Counted from the first letter of the stretch, positions 18,633-27,689 are shown. The stretch: 64,000 nt of DNA from Chryseobacterium sp. JM1 (GCF_000737715.1 NZ_JPRN01000005.1:124001-188000), one strand, 5' to 3'. Made by a program: numbers and translations. The notes: generated from the letters alone by a model not told the origin.

Positions 18633-19976
18633 ATGGATGATTTTATTGCAGCCCGCGCGCAGATGGCTCTCTCGCTGGGCTTTCATATCATTTTCGCCTG
18701 TGTGGGAATGGTGATGCCCTTTCTGATGGCCTTCGCTCACTGGAAATACCTTAAGACCAATAATGAAGTATACAAAGGCCTTACGAAAGCCTGGAGCAAA
18801 GGAGTTGCGATTCTGTTTGCTACCGGTGCCGTTTCAGGAACCATGCTTTCATTTGAACTTGGACTTCTGTGGCCGGGATTTATGAAACACGCCGGACCGA
18901 TCTTCGGAATGCCGTTTTCTCTTGAGGGAACCGCATTTTTTATTGAAGCCATTGCCATCGGGTTCTTTTTATATGGCTGGGAAAAATTCAATAAATGGTT
19001 CCATTGGTTTTGTGGATTTCTGGTAGGCTTAAGCGGACTGGCTTCCGGTATTCTTGTGGTTGCCGCTAATGCATGGATGAATTCACCGACAGGTTTCGAT
19101 TATATCAACGGGCAGTATTTAAATATAGATCCTATCAAAGCGATGTTCAATGATGCCTGGTTTCCTCAGGCTCTTCATATGACGGTGGCTGCATTCTGCG
19201 CAACAGGATTTGCCGTTGCAGGCGTTCACGCCTTTTTAATTATGAAGAAAAAGAATGTGGAATTCCATACCAAAGCATTCAGAATCGCGGCCGGATTTGC
19301 TTTAATCGGAGCATTCGGAGCGCCTTTAAGTGGTGACGTAGCCGCTAAATCTGTTGCTGAAAGACAACCTATAAAACTGGCAGCGATGGAAGCTCACTTT
19401 GAAACTGAAAAAGGAGCCCCCTTCATTATCGGCGGAATTCCTGATCAGGAGAAAGGTGAAGTAAAATATGCCATTAAAATTCCAAAAGTATTAAGCTTTT
19501 TGGTGAGCAACGATTTCAATCATGAAGTGAAAGGATTAAATGATTTTCCAAGAGACGAGTGGCCTCCGGTAGCTGTTGTTCACTATGCCTTTCAAATTAT
19601 GATCTTTTTCGGAGTGGTGATGATCATTATCGGAAGTATTTATCTGTATGCCTTCTTCTTTAAAAAGGAATGGCTGACTAAAAACTGGCTTTTAAAAATA
19701 TTCCTGTTCGCGACTCCTTTCGGATATATAGCTCTGGAAGCAGGATGGACAGTGACCGAAGTAGGAAGACAGCCGTGGATCATCTACGGAATTATGAAAA
19801 CTGTAGATGCAGTAACGCCAATGCCGGGAATACAGTATTCTTTTTACTTCTTTACCGCTATTTTCGTATCATTATCATTGATCATCATCTTCCTTTTAAA
19901 GAGACAGATCCAGATGGTACCTAAACTTTACGACCCTACAGACGCTCAGTTTAACGATAAAAACAAAAAATCATGA
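18633..19976 (+). CDS. cydA: Cytochrome bd ubiquinol oxidase subunit I
   Basis: The 447-residue membrane protein starts at the ATG for Met-Asp-Asp-Phe, which gives the family N-terminus; a longer frame from 18600 adds 11 unrelated residues. RAQMALSLGFHIIFACVG carries the heme b595-side His. QALHMTVAAFCATGFA carries the b558 His, and EVGRQPW is the invariant quinol-oxidase motif. The short Q loop is of the cyanide-insensitive type. It oxidises quinol and reduces O2 to water at high affinity. Its last 4 nt overlap cydB (ATGA). Confidence 0.95.
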   Translation: MDDFIAARAQMALSLGFHIIFACVGMVMPFLMAFAHWKYLKTNNEVYKGLTKAWSKGVAILFATGAVSGTMLSFELGLLWPGFMKHAGPIFGMPFSLEGTAFFIEAIAIGFFLYGWEKFNKWFHWFCGFLVGLSGLASGILVVAANAWMNSPTGFDYINGQYLNIDPIKAMFNDAWFPQALHMTVAAFCATGFAVAGVHAFLIMKKKNVEFHTKAFRIAAGFALIGAFGAPLSGDVAAKSVAERQPIKLAAMEAHFETEKGAPFIIGGIPDQEKGEVKYAIKIPKVLSFLVSNDFNHEVKGLNDFPRDEWPPVAVVHYAFQIMIFFGVVMIIIGSIYLYAFFFKKEWLTKNWLLKIFLFATPFGYIALEAGWTVTEVGRQPWIIYGIMKTVDAVTPMPGIQYSFYFFTAIFVSLSLIIIFLLKRQIQMVPKLYDPTDAQFNDKNKKS

Positions 19977-20977
19977 TCTACGTTGTAATAGGATTTCTAT
20001 GGCTTTCTATCTGCCTGTATATCATTCTGGGCGGCGCTGATTTCGGAGCCGGAATTGTAGAGCTTTTCACCCATAAAAAAGCCCGTCACAAAACCCAGGA
20101 GATTATGTACGAATCCATCGCACCGGTATGGGAAGCCAATCATATGTGGCTGATCATTGCGATCGTGATCCTTTTTGTAGGATTTCCTGAGATCTACACC
20201 ACAATGTCCACCTACCTTCATATTCCACTGGTTCTGATGCTTTTAGGTATTATTGCAAGGGGAACCGCTTTTACCTTCAGACATTATGATGCGGTGAAAG
20301 ACAATATGCAGGTTTTATATACGCAGGTTTTCTATTATGCAAGCCTCCTGACTCCGTTTTTCTTAGGACTGATAGCAGCTGCAACGGTTTCTCATTCGAT
20401 CAATCCTGACGCCGTTGGATTTTTAGACTTATATATATTCAGCTGGCTGAACTGGTTCGGTGTTTCGGTAGGTCTTTTTACCGTGGCACTTTGCGCTTAT
20501 CTGGCTTCTATCTTTTCATTAAGGGAAACCCGTGACAAAATGGATCTTACCCTGATGATCAAAAAATCCAGACAGACGATGGTTTTTGTCGTGGTTACGG
20601 GGATGCTGGTATTTTTGACCGCTTATATTTCTGATATTCCTCTTGTAATGTGGGTGTTTTCAAAACCATTGGGCATCATGGCGATTTCCTTTGCCACTGT
20701 AGCTTTAGGATTGATCCTTCGAGCCCTTCATCGGAGAAAGCTCCTTCCTGTACGGGCATTGGCAGGTTTTCAGATGGTGATGATCCTGATTGCAGCTACC
20801 TATCAGCACAATCCCGACATCATCCTGCTTGGAAACGGACAACATCTTTCGTTACTGGAGCATATGGCGCCACCAAAAACCATTAATGCTTTGGGTTGGG
20901 CACTGATGCTCGGTTCTTTGTTTATCCTTCCGTTTTTATTTTATCTGATGGCTTCATTCAGTAAGCAGAGAAAGTAA
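19973..20977 (+). CDS. cydB: Cytochrome bd ubiquinol oxidase subunit II
   Basis: The 334-residue multi-pass protein has the CydB motif GGADFGAGIVEL in its first helix, followed by ESIAPVWEANHMWLI and FGVSVGLFTVALCAYLAS. It is the structural partner of CydA. The 4-nt overlap with cydA implies translational coupling. No cydX-like mini-gene is visible; the next gene begins 3 nt later. Confidence 0.95.
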   Translation: MIYVVIGFLWLSICLYIILGGADFGAGIVELFTHKKARHKTQEIMYESIAPVWEANHMWLIIAIVILFVGFPEIYTTMSTYLHIPLVLMLLGIIARGTAFTFRHYDAVKDNMQVLYTQVFYYASLLTPFFLGLIAAATVSHSINPDAVGFLDLYIFSWLNWFGVSVGLFTVALCAYLASIFSLRETRDKMDLTLMIKKSRQTMVFVVVTGMLVFLTAYISDIPLVMWVFSKPLGIMAISFATVALGLILRALHRRKLLPVRALAGFQMVMILIAATYQHNPDIILLGNGQHLSLLEHMAPPKTINALGWALMLGSLFILPFLFYLMASFSKQRK

Positions 20978-20980
20978 GAT

Positions 20981-21496
20981 ATGATTCAGTATACAGACAA
21001 AACCGAACTGGTAGAAGCGATAAAAAAGAATTATCTGCTTTATGATAAAGAGTTTAATGACATTTCCGAGGACAAAAAAGATCTTCTGAAACCGGGAGTT
21101 GATAAAAGTCCTTCACAGAATATATCTTATCAGCTGGGGTGGACCAGCCTTTTATTGCAGTGGGAATCTGATGAAAAGAAAGGAATAACGGTACAGACTC
21201 CTGCGCAGGGATATAAGTGGAACAATTTAGGAGGACTTTACGAATCTTTTTATCATAAGTATGAAACATACAGCCTTGATCAGCAAAGAGAAATGCTGAA
21301 GAATCAGGTTAATAAAATTATAGAGTGGATTGAGACTTTGGATCACGACACTTTATTCATTCCTGAACAGAGAAAATGGGCGACCACACCAGCCAAATGG
21401 CCTGTCTGGAAATGGATCCATATCAATACCGCAGCGCCTTTCAAGAATTTCGCGGCTCAGTTGCGGAAATGGAAAAAACAAACCGGCACAGAGTGA
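20981..21496 (+). CDS. ClbS/DfsB family four-helix protein (DUF1706)
   Basis: The 171-residue cytosolic protein begins with the family pattern TDKTELVEAIKKNYLLYDKEF and carries SYQLGWTSLLLQWE and GYKWNNLGGLYESFY. A Trp-rich C-terminus (KWPVWKWIHINTAAPF) ends the domain. Members include ClbS, which protects against colibactin, and the DinB-like DfsB proteins; most have no known role. It follows cydB by 3 nt, so it is probably co-transcribed. The stop codon lies in the loop of the terminator hairpin. Confidence 0.88.
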   Translation: MIQYTDKTELVEAIKKNYLLYDKEFNDISEDKKDLLKPGVDKSPSQNISYQLGWTSLLLQWESDEKKGITVQTPAQGYKWNNLGGLYESFYHKYETYSLDQQREMLKNQVNKIIEWIETLDHDTLFIPEQRKWATTPAKWPVWKWIHINTAAPFKNFAAQLRKWKKQTGTE

Positions 21497-21509
21497 TTCT
21501 GTGCCGGTT
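21481..21509. terminator. Terminator overlapping the ClbS-like gene end (probably bidirectional)
   Basis: AACCGGCACAGA and TCTGTGCCGGTT form a perfect 12-bp stem with a 5-nt loop that contains the upstream stop codon. T-rich sequence follows on the plus strand. It lies 22 nt beyond the lysS stop in the opposite direction, so it may serve both genes. Confidence 0.9.
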
Positions 21510-21530
21510 TTTATTTATTTTAAAGTAAGC

Positions 21531-23225
21531 TTATACGAGTTTCATTAAAAGAACCTCATCAATCTTCTCTACTTTCACCAGATTATTCTTAGTCAAAGTT
21601 TTAGATGCTTTGTCCCATTTTTTACCGGAAAGCTGGCTTTGTTGTTTCACATCATTTAAGGCAAGCTGTTCTCCTGATTTCAAAATTTCAAGAATCACTT
21701 TTTCATCTTCACCCAGTTCAATCTGAGGAACCGTTTTTTCCGGTCTCATCTGAGGGAAGAATAATACTTCCTGGATGGATGCATTGTTTGTCAGGAACAT
21801 GATCAGTCTGTCCATCCCAATTCCCAATCCGGAAGTTGGAGGCATACCATATTCCAATGCTCTTAAGAAATCCTGGTCGATGAACATTGCTTCATCATCT
21901 CCTCTTTCTGACAGAGCCATTTGCGATTCGAAACGCTCTCTCTGGTCAATCGGGTCATTCAGCTCGGAATAGGCATTAGCAATTTCTTTTCCGCAAACCA
22001 TTAATTCAAAACGCTCTGTTAATCCTTCTTTGCTTCTGTGTTTCTTCGTCAATGGAGACATTTCAATCGGATAATCTGTGATGAATGTCGGCTGAATGAA
22101 GTTTCCTTCACACTTTTCACCGAAGATCTCATCAATTAATTTTCCTTTACCCATCGTTTCATTCACGTCAATTCCGATAGATTTAGCAAAATCAAACAGT
22201 TCCTGTTCAGTTTTTCCGGTGATATCGAAACCTGTATATTTCTGGATCGCTTCCGTCATAGAAACTCTTGGATAAGGCGCTTTCCAGTTGATCGTATGTT
22301 CTCCGAAAGTAGATTCCGCACTTCCGTTCACCTGAGTGGCACAGAATTCTAACAGTTTTTCCGTGAAATCCATCATCCAGTTGTAGTCTTTGTACGCTAC
22401 ATAGATCTCCATCGCTGTAAATTCAGGGTTGTGTGTTCTGTCCATCCCTTCATTTCTGAAGTTTTTAGAGAACTCATACACCCCGTCAAAACCACCAACG
22501 ATCAGTCTTTTCAGATATAATTCGTTCGCGATTCTTAAATATAATGGAATATCTAAAGCATTATGGTGCGTGATAAACGGTTTTGCTGCCGCTCCTCCCG
22601 GAATCGACTGCAGGATTGGTGTTTCCACCTCAAAATATCCGGCATCATTGAAGAAAGTCCTCATCGCATTGAACATTTTTGTTCTTTTTACGAAGATTTC
22701 TTTCACCTGTGGATTAACCGTTAAATCTACATAACGCTGTCTGTATCTCAGTTCAGGATCTGTAAATCCGTCGTGAACTACTCCATTTTCGTCAGTTTTA
22801 GCCTGAGGAAGCGGACGTAAAGCTTTAGTAAGAAGCGTAAAGTTCTTTACTAAAATCGTCATTTCCCCTACCTGAGTCGTGAATAAAGTTCCTTCGATAC
22901 CGATAATATCTCCGATATCCAAAAGGTGCTTGTACACTTCATTGTACAGTTCTTTATCATCACCCGGGCAGATCTCGTCTCTGTTGAAATACACCTGAAT
23001 TTTACCCTTAGAGTCCTGCAATTCAGCAAAAGAAGCCTTCCCCTGAATTCTGCGGGACATCAATCTACCAGCGATCTTCACCTGTTTATTCTCAGAAAAA
23101 TCCTGTTTTATAGATTCTGTAGTATCTGTAATCGTATACTCCTCCGCAGGGAACGCATTTATTCCCATTTCAGTAAGCTTGTTCAGCTTTTCTCTTCTAA
23201 TGATTTCTTGTTCTGATAATTGCAT
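21531..23225 (-). CDS. lysS: Lysyl-tRNA synthetase, class II
   Basis: The 564-residue enzyme has the N-terminal OB-fold anticodon-binding domain (VKIAGRLMSRRIQGKASFAEL) and the class II core. Motif 2 is FRNEGMDRTHNPEFTAMEIY and motif 3 is GLGIGMDRLIM. It charges tRNA-Lys. After the usual end (PQMRPE) there are about 65 further residues ending in KVEKIDEVLLMKLV, predicted as a small helical or winged-helix-like extension absent from E. coli LysS. A consensus-like promoter lies just upstream. Confidence 0.97.
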   Translation of the reverse strand: MQLSEQEIIRREKLNKLTEMGINAFPAEEYTITDTTESIKQDFSENKQVKIAGRLMSRRIQGKASFAELQDSKGKIQVYFNRDEICPGDDKELYNEVYKHLLDIGDIIGIEGTLFTTQVGEMTILVKNFTLLTKALRPLPQAKTDENGVVHDGFTDPELRYRQRYVDLTVNPQVKEIFVKRTKMFNAMRTFFNDAGYFEVETPILQSIPGGAAAKPFITHHNALDIPLYLRIANELYLKRLIVGGFDGVYEFSKNFRNEGMDRTHNPEFTAMEIYVAYKDYNWMMDFTEKLLEFCATQVNGSAESTFGEHTINWKAPYPRVSMTEAIQKYTGFDITGKTEQELFDFAKSIGIDVNETMGKGKLIDEIFGEKCEGNFIQPTFITDYPIEMSPLTKKHRSKEGLTERFELMVCGKEIANAYSELNDPIDQRERFESQMALSERGDDEAMFIDQDFLRALEYGMPPTSGLGIGMDRLIMFLTNNASIQEVLFFPQMRPEKTVPQIELGEDEKVILEILKSGEQLALNDVKQQSQLSGKKWDKASKTLTKNNLVKVEKIDEVLLMKLV

Positions 23226-23247
23226 TTCTTATTTTTCTAAAAGCGTA

Positions 23248-23277
23248 CAAATTTAGGCATTTTTAGTGATTTGTCAA
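23248..23277 (-). promoter_or_regulatory. lysS promoter
   Basis: On the minus strand TTG (23277-23275) is followed after 19 nt by TAAATTTG (23255-23248), a good match to the flavobacterial TTG-N19-TAnnTTTG pattern. The leader would be about 20 nt. Confidence 0.7.
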
Positions 23278-23284
23278 TGATGAT

Positions 23285-23672
23285 TTTTTAATTGTTAATG
23301 GGCAATGGTGAATTTGCTTCGCAGGGAATTTATTAATGGTGATTATCATTAGGAATAGCAGTTAAATGTGAATGGTGAATGGTCAATATGCTTCGCAGTG
23401 AATTTATTGATGGAGGTTATCATTGACGAATAACGGTTTAAATGTGAATGCTCAATAGTGAATCTACCTTGTAGTGAATTGATTAGAGGATAGTGTGAAC
23501 AGTAAAGTAAACCATCCATTTTGAATCGGCTCACAGGAAATTTCTTTGAACAAATTAATTATTGACAATTAACTTGCGCAGCAAAATTCACTATTGACAT
23601 TATCTCCGGCCATTAAAACTATTCACCCAGATTAACATTGACCATTGACTTGCGCAGCAAAATTCACCATTC
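23285..23672. repeat. Cluster of degenerate GTGAATGGTGAAT-family repeats
   Basis: This gene-free stretch between lysS and rlmF holds at least three forward degenerate copies (around 23290, 23365 and 23440, with GCTTCGCAG cores). Two reverse copies (around 23565 and 23635) share CTTGCGCAGCAAAATTCAC. The two orientations face each other, so the whole stretch is loosely palindromic. No coding sequence is seen. Confidence 0.75.
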
Positions 23673-23675
23673 ACT

Positions 23676-24602
23676 TTAAAACCAAGCTTTCCTCTCTTTC
23701 TGGGGAGCAAAAGTCCACGCCAGCATTCTGCTTATTTTCTGTCCCTGAGCCATATCAATGGTTTTGACATCTACTGCTTTGACTTTCTTTAAAAGGGAAT
23801 TTAGCTTAGGAAGATTATCTTTTTTAGAAACCAGACATGTAAACCATAGAACCTGTGAGGAATACTGAACACTTTCCTCAATCATTTTTGAGATAAAAGC
23901 GATCTCACCACCTTCACACCACAATTCCGACTGCTGTCCGCCAAAATTAAGTGAAGGTTTTTTAGTTTTTGATTTATTGATATTTTTTGTTTTTCTGAGA
24001 TTTCCCTTCATGGCAGATTCTTCAGAATCATGGAAAGGAGGATTGCACATAGAAAATGTAAAACGGTCACCGGCCTCGATGATATTTTTGAAGATATGAT
24101 GGGAATCGGGCTGTTGTTTTAAATCGATAGCAGGTGATAAATCCGGATTGTGATCTAAAATTTGCTGTGCATTGTCTAACGAACCTTTATTGATATCTGT
24201 TCCAAGCATTTTCCACCCGTAAGATCGGTGGGCTAGCAAGGGATAAACAAGATTCGCTCCCGTTCCGATATCTAAACCTGATACAGAAGTCCAGGTCAGG
24301 ATTTCAGCTTGCTGTTCCGCTAAAAGATCTGCGATATAATGGATATAATCAGCACGTCCGGGAATAGGAGGACACAGGTTGGTCTCAGGAATATCCCAGT
24401 TTTTAATGTTGTAAAAATGTAAAAGTAACGCCTGATTAAGCAGTTTGACCGCTTTGGGAAGACTGAAGTTAATGGTCTTGGTTTGGTAAGCATTAACGAA
24501 AACATAGTGTTTCAGTTCTGGCACACAAGAAATAAGCTGATCAAAATCATAGGGATTACGATGCAGATTTCTTGTGTGCAGACTGGATTTTTCAGTAGTC
24601 AT
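23676..24602 (-). CDS. rlmF: 23S rRNA (adenine(1618)-N6)-methyltransferase
   Basis: The 308-residue protein shows the RlmF hallmarks: LHRNPYDFDQL at the N-terminus, FSLPKAVKLLNQALL, PPIPGRADYIHYIADLL, the SAM-binding LDIGTGANLVYPLL and the catalytic NPPFH. NFGGQQSELWCEGGE follows the active site. It methylates A1618 of 23S rRNA. It follows the cytochrome c gene by 2 nt and is the last gene of a three-gene operon. Confidence 0.95.
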   Translation of the reverse strand: MTTEKSSLHTRNLHRNPYDFDQLISCVPELKHYVFVNAYQTKTINFSLPKAVKLLNQALLLHFYNIKNWDIPETNLCPPIPGRADYIHYIADLLAEQQAEILTWTSVSGLDIGTGANLVYPLLAHRSYGWKMLGTDINKGSLDNAQQILDHNPDLSPAIDLKQQPDSHHIFKNIIEAGDRFTFSMCNPPFHDSEESAMKGNLRKTKNINKSKTKKPSLNFGGQQSELWCEGGEIAFISKMIEESVQYSSQVLWFTCLVSKKDNLPKLNSLLKKVKAVDVKTIDMAQGQKISRMLAWTFAPQKERKAWF

Positions 24603-24604
24603 AT

Positions 24605-24979
24605 TTATTTTTTCTGACTCAAAATATATTCTACCATTTTTTTAGCATCTTCTTTAGATACCTGTGGATGAGGAGCCATCGGAACGCCTCCCCAAACTCC
24701 GCTTCCGCCTTCTATGATCTTTGAGGCCAGCATTTCAATATCTTTATCAGAGTATTTTTCTGCGATCTCTTTGTAAGAAGGTCCTATCATTCTCTCATTC
24801 ACGGCATGGCATCCTGAGCAGTCTAATGTTTCGATGATCTGGTCACCTGAAAGATTAGCTTTTACCGGCTCTGAAACAGCGGATGTCTCAGCGGGTACAC
24901 CCTGTGCCTCCGTATTTTCTTTTTTAGAACAGGATAGGATCAAAAATCCCATAGCTCCTGCCAAAAGGAGTTTTTTCAT
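24605..24979 (-). CDS. Membrane-anchored monoheme cytochrome c
   Basis: The 124-residue lipoprotein has the signal FLILSC (lipobox Cys) and a short linker. One heme-binding motif CSGCH follows, with GPSYKEIAEKY and a Met ligand in GGVPMAPHP, as in class I c551/c552 cytochromes. It would carry electrons in the periplasm. The start codon overlaps the stop of the upstream lipoprotein gene by 1 nt (TAATG). Confidence 0.92.
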   Translation of the reverse strand: MKKLLLAGAMGFLILSCSKKENTEAQGVPAETSAVSEPVKANLSGDQIIETLDCSGCHAVNERMIGPSYKEIAEKYSDKDIEMLASKIIEGGSGVWGGVPMAPHPQVSKEDAKKMVEYILSQKK

Positions 24980-25203
24980 TATTTTTTTGCTGCAGTAGAA
25001 TCTGTTTTAGCTGCTTCAGGAGTAGCTGGTGCAGGGGTTGCAGCGGCAGCAGGAGCTGCTTTCTTAGCTGTAGAATCTACTACTGTCGTAGTTTCAGGTT
25101 CTTCAAGCATCGTGTTGCTGTCCTGTAATGAATGATCTGGTTTCTTAGAACAGTTTACCACTAATAAACTTCCGATAAATGCAATTGCTAATACTTTTCT
25201 CAT
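24979..25203 (-). CDS. Small Ala/Pro/Thr-rich lipoprotein
   Basis: The 74-residue product has a lipoprotein signal (LLVVNC) followed by a low-complexity tail rich in Ala, Pro, Thr and Lys. The ATG at 25203 is chosen because it gives a standard lipoprotein signal peptide and follows a -7 box. The longer frame to 25278 adds 25 residues with no signal character. Function is unknown; it leads an operon with cytochrome c and rlmF. Confidence 0.75.
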   Translation of the reverse strand: MRKVLAIAFIGSLLVVNCSKKPDHSLQDSNTMLEEPETTTVVDSTAKKAAPAAAATPAPATPEAAKTDSTAAKK

Positions 25204-25225
25204 TATTTTTTCTATAAAATTTAGA

Positions 25226-25233
25226 CAAAAATA
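25226..25233 (-). promoter_or_regulatory. -7 box of the lipoprotein-cytochrome c-rlmF operon
   Basis: The minus strand reads TATTTTTG 22 nt before the chosen ATG; the -33 element is not at consensus distance. Confidence 0.45.
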
Positions 25234-25342
25234 TAAAAAATAAGCGTTTAAACTCATGACAAATGTTCGCGTTACCAATATTTCTCCGGAAAATTAATGT
25301 TTAGATAATGATTATTTGTACCGATAGTTTTAAATTTAAGCT

Positions 25343-25987
25343 ATGATTTTCATCTCCAAAATTCTGTTTTTCACCAGTCATCATGGTTTTTATACCGTGG
25401 TTATTCTGCTGGCATTCTTTAGCCTGCTTTCTTTTGTGACCAAAAAAGCATGGTTTCTTGCTCCTATTATCCCTTTAGCAATATTGAATGGTGTTGCCGG
25501 ACAATATCTTAATGCTTGGTTTTTAAATAAATACGGTATTGAAAGTACGGCGATCATCACTTCCGATGTAGAGACCAATTCAACGCTGAATGACATGTAT
25601 ATTCATGATTACGAAGCGATTGTTAAAAAACAGGACGGAAAATTTACTTCAACCTTCTTTTCGACGACCAGTGCAACCATCTACCCGATTGAGAATGCCA
25701 TCAGAATTCCTGCGATGGGCCAAAATTTTCCTGTAAAATATATACCGAGGTACGAGAAAAACATCGTGATTCTTTACGATCAGTCTGAGGAAGGAAGCAA
25801 TAGACTGAAGTATGAAAAATTGGCTCCAATAGAATCTGCTAAGATCAAATATGAGGCGGACAGAACAAATAAAGAATTCATAGAAGAATATATTGCCGCA
25901 CTGGAAGATTATCTAAAAAGCTATGACCGTGAAGAATACAAAGAAAAAATCGAGGAATTAAAAACAGAATTGAAGCAGCTTAAATAA
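25343..25987 (+). CDS. Membrane protein of unknown function
   Basis: The 214-residue protein has two N-terminal hydrophobic segments (about residues 15-32 and 37-55). A soluble domain follows (about 65-150: STAIITSDVETNSTLNDMYIHDYEAIV, then PAMGQNFPVKYIP). It ends in a highly charged, probably coiled-coil tail (about 160-214, Glu/Lys-rich). I do not recognise a named family. It lies just upstream of the trp leader promoter and is not part of that operon. Confidence 0.7.
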   Translation: MIFISKILFFTSHHGFYTVVILLAFFSLLSFVTKKAWFLAPIIPLAILNGVAGQYLNAWFLNKYGIESTAIITSDVETNSTLNDMYIHDYEAIVKKQDGKFTSTFFSTTSATIYPIENAIRIPAMGQNFPVKYIPRYEKNIVILYDQSEEGSNRLKYEKLAPIESAKIKYEADRTNKEFIEEYIAALEDYLKSYDREEYKEKIEELKTELKQLK

Positions 25988-26027
25988 AGGATTTCTATTT
26001 TAAGTTTTTTAATTTTTGGACTTTTTC

Positions 26028-26059
26028 TTGTTTTTGTATAAAAAAAATTTCTACATTTG
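26028..26059 (+). promoter_or_regulatory. trp operon promoter
   Basis: TTG (26028-26030) is followed after 21 nt by TACATTTG (26052-26059). Four nucleotides (TCAC) separate the -7 box from the first leader ATG, so transcription would start at or very near that codon. Confidence 0.7.
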
Positions 26060-26063
26060 TCAC

Positions 26064-26141
26064 ATGATTAACATGAGCAACAATATTTGGTGGTGGCTTT
26101 CAAACTCTTCGTCGGGTCTGGAGGTATTGTCATGTTGCTAA
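26064..26141 (+). CDS. trpL: trp operon leader peptide
   Basis: A 25-codon frame (Met-Ile-Asn-Met-Ser-Asn-Asn-Ile, then Trp-Trp-Trp, ending Ser-Cys-Cys) with three consecutive Trp codons at 26088-26096 lies between the trp promoter and an intrinsic terminator. This is the classical arrangement for ribosome-mediated attenuation: low charged tRNA-Trp stalls the ribosome and favours readthrough. The second in-frame ATG at 26073 could be the real start. The stop codon is inside a 6-bp hairpin (TGCTAA 26136-26141 with TTAGCA 26146-26151). Confidence 0.88.
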   Translation: MINMSNNIWWWLSNSSSGLEVLSCC

Positions 26142-26175
26142 TGGTTTAGCAGAATAATTAAAATACACAATATAT

Positions 26176-26209
26176 AGGCTTTGACGGATTCCGTTAAAGC
26201 CTTTTTTTA
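26176..26209 (+). terminator. trp attenuator
   Basis: AGGCTTTGACGG (26176-26187) pairs with CCGTTAAAGCCT (26191-26202), with one G-T pair and a 3-nt loop, followed by seven T residues. A second GGCTTT (26095-26100), directly after the Trp codons, could pair with the same 3' arm. TTCGTC (26108-26113) can pair with GACGGA of the 5' arm as a weak antiterminator. Confidence 0.85.
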
Positions 26210-26237
26210 TTTCACTCAAAACAAAAATACACGTCAG

Positions 26238-27662
26238 ATGACTACTCAAAAAATTAAAATAAAAACCGATTCAAAGAAAACACTGGGAGATCTTTATACT
26301 CCGATGAATATCTATCTGCAGATCAGAGACCGCTTTAGGGATACGATTCTTTTGGAAAGTTCAGATTCCAAGAATATTGACAATAACTTTTCCTTTATTG
26401 CCGTGAATGCTGTGGCAGGAATTGAAGTGAAAAACCTGACTGAATTTGAAATCAAACTTCCGGGTTCAGATCCTGTAAAGCAGTTGATCGGAGATAAAAA
26501 CCTGACTGATATCTTTGATGAATTTCAAAGTACTTTCGAGTGTGAAACCACGCACGATCCTATTGAACAGACGGCTCAGAGCCTTTTTGGATATACCAGT
26601 TTTGAAGCGGTACAGTTCTTTGAGGATATTCATTTGAAGCCACAGAGTCCGGAAGTTGAAATTCCGATTCTTCGTTACAGACTCTATCAATATGTCATTG
26701 CGATTAACCACTACAACGATGAGATGCACATTATTGAAAATCAGATTCCAGGCTTAAAATCAGAACTTTATCTGCTTGAAAATCTGATCAAAAACCAGAA
26801 TACTCCGGTCTACCCTTTCGAAAAAGTAGAAAACGAAACTTCTAATCTTACCGATGAAGAATATATCGAACTGGTAAAAACAGCTCAAAAACACTGCATG
26901 AGAGGGGATGTTTTCCAACTGGTATTAAGCAGAAGGTTTGAACAGAAATTCAAAGGGGACGAATTCAATGTGTACCGTGCCCTAAGAAATATCAATCCAT
27001 CGCCTTATCTTTTCTTTTTTGATTACGGAAATTATAAATTATTCGGATCAAGCCCTGAAAGTCAGTTGATTATTAAGGACAATAAAGCCATCATCCACCC
27101 TATTGCAGGAACTTTTAAAAGAACAGGACATCTGGAAACGGATCTGCAGTCTATTGAGGCTTTGAAAAACGATCCGAAGGAAAATGCAGAACACACCATG
27201 CTTGTAGACCTTGCCAGAAATGATCTTGGAAAACTGGGCAAAAACGTAACCGTTACCAAACTTAAGGAAATCCAGCTTTTCTCCCATGTGATTCATATGG
27301 TAAGTGAAGTGACTGCTGAACTTCCGGAAAATATCAATCCGCTTGATATGGTTTCCGCTACATTTCCCCAGGGAACTTTAAGCGGCGCCCCAAAACATAA
27401 AGCCCTTCAGCTCATTGATCAATATGAAAAAGACTCCCGAGGTTATTACGGAGGCTGCATTGGAATGATCGGATTAAACGGAACCTGTAACCAGGCGATT
27501 ATGATCCGTACTTTTTTAAGCAGAAACAATACCCTTTATTATCAGGCTGGAGCCGGACTGGTTGCAAAATCTGTCCCTGAAAATGAATTGCAGGAAGTGA
27601 ACAATAAATTAAATGCACTGAAAAAAGCGGTAGACAAAGCCGGAAAAATAGTGATGAGTTAA
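26238..27662 (+). CDS. trpE: Anthranilate synthase component I
   Basis: The 474-residue protein catalyses chorismate plus ammonia to anthranilate, the first step of tryptophan synthesis. The LLES motif (TILLESSD, about residue 38) is the Trp feedback-binding site. The chorismate-binding core shows HCMRGDVFQLVLSRRF, SPYLFFFDYG, GSSPESQL, PIAGTFKRTG and GTLSGAPKHKALQLID. The ATG at 26238 is chosen because the longer frame begins inside the attenuator hairpin. It heads the structural genes; a CTAGCAA repeat separates it from trpG. Confidence 0.96.
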   Translation: MTTQKIKIKTDSKKTLGDLYTPMNIYLQIRDRFRDTILLESSDSKNIDNNFSFIAVNAVAGIEVKNLTEFEIKLPGSDPVKQLIGDKNLTDIFDEFQSTFECETTHDPIEQTAQSLFGYTSFEAVQFFEDIHLKPQSPEVEIPILRYRLYQYVIAINHYNDEMHIIENQIPGLKSELYLLENLIKNQNTPVYPFEKVENETSNLTDEEYIELVKTAQKHCMRGDVFQLVLSRRFEQKFKGDEFNVYRALRNINPSPYLFFFDYGNYKLFGSSPESQLIIKDNKAIIHPIAGTFKRTGHLETDLQSIEALKNDPKENAEHTMLVDLARNDLGKLGKNVTVTKLKEIQLFSHVIHMVSEVTAELPENINPLDMVSATFPQGTLSGAPKHKALQLIDQYEKDSRGYYGGCIGMIGLNGTCNQAIMIRTFLSRNNTLYYQAGAGLVAKSVPENELQEVNNKLNALKKAVDKAGKIVMS

Positions 27663-27689
27663 AAGTGATGAGTGATAAGTCAACAATAA

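Noticed and set aside
26181..26237. Upstream start for trpE
   Set aside because: The extra 19 codons begin inside the attenuator stem and are not seen at TrpE N-termini.
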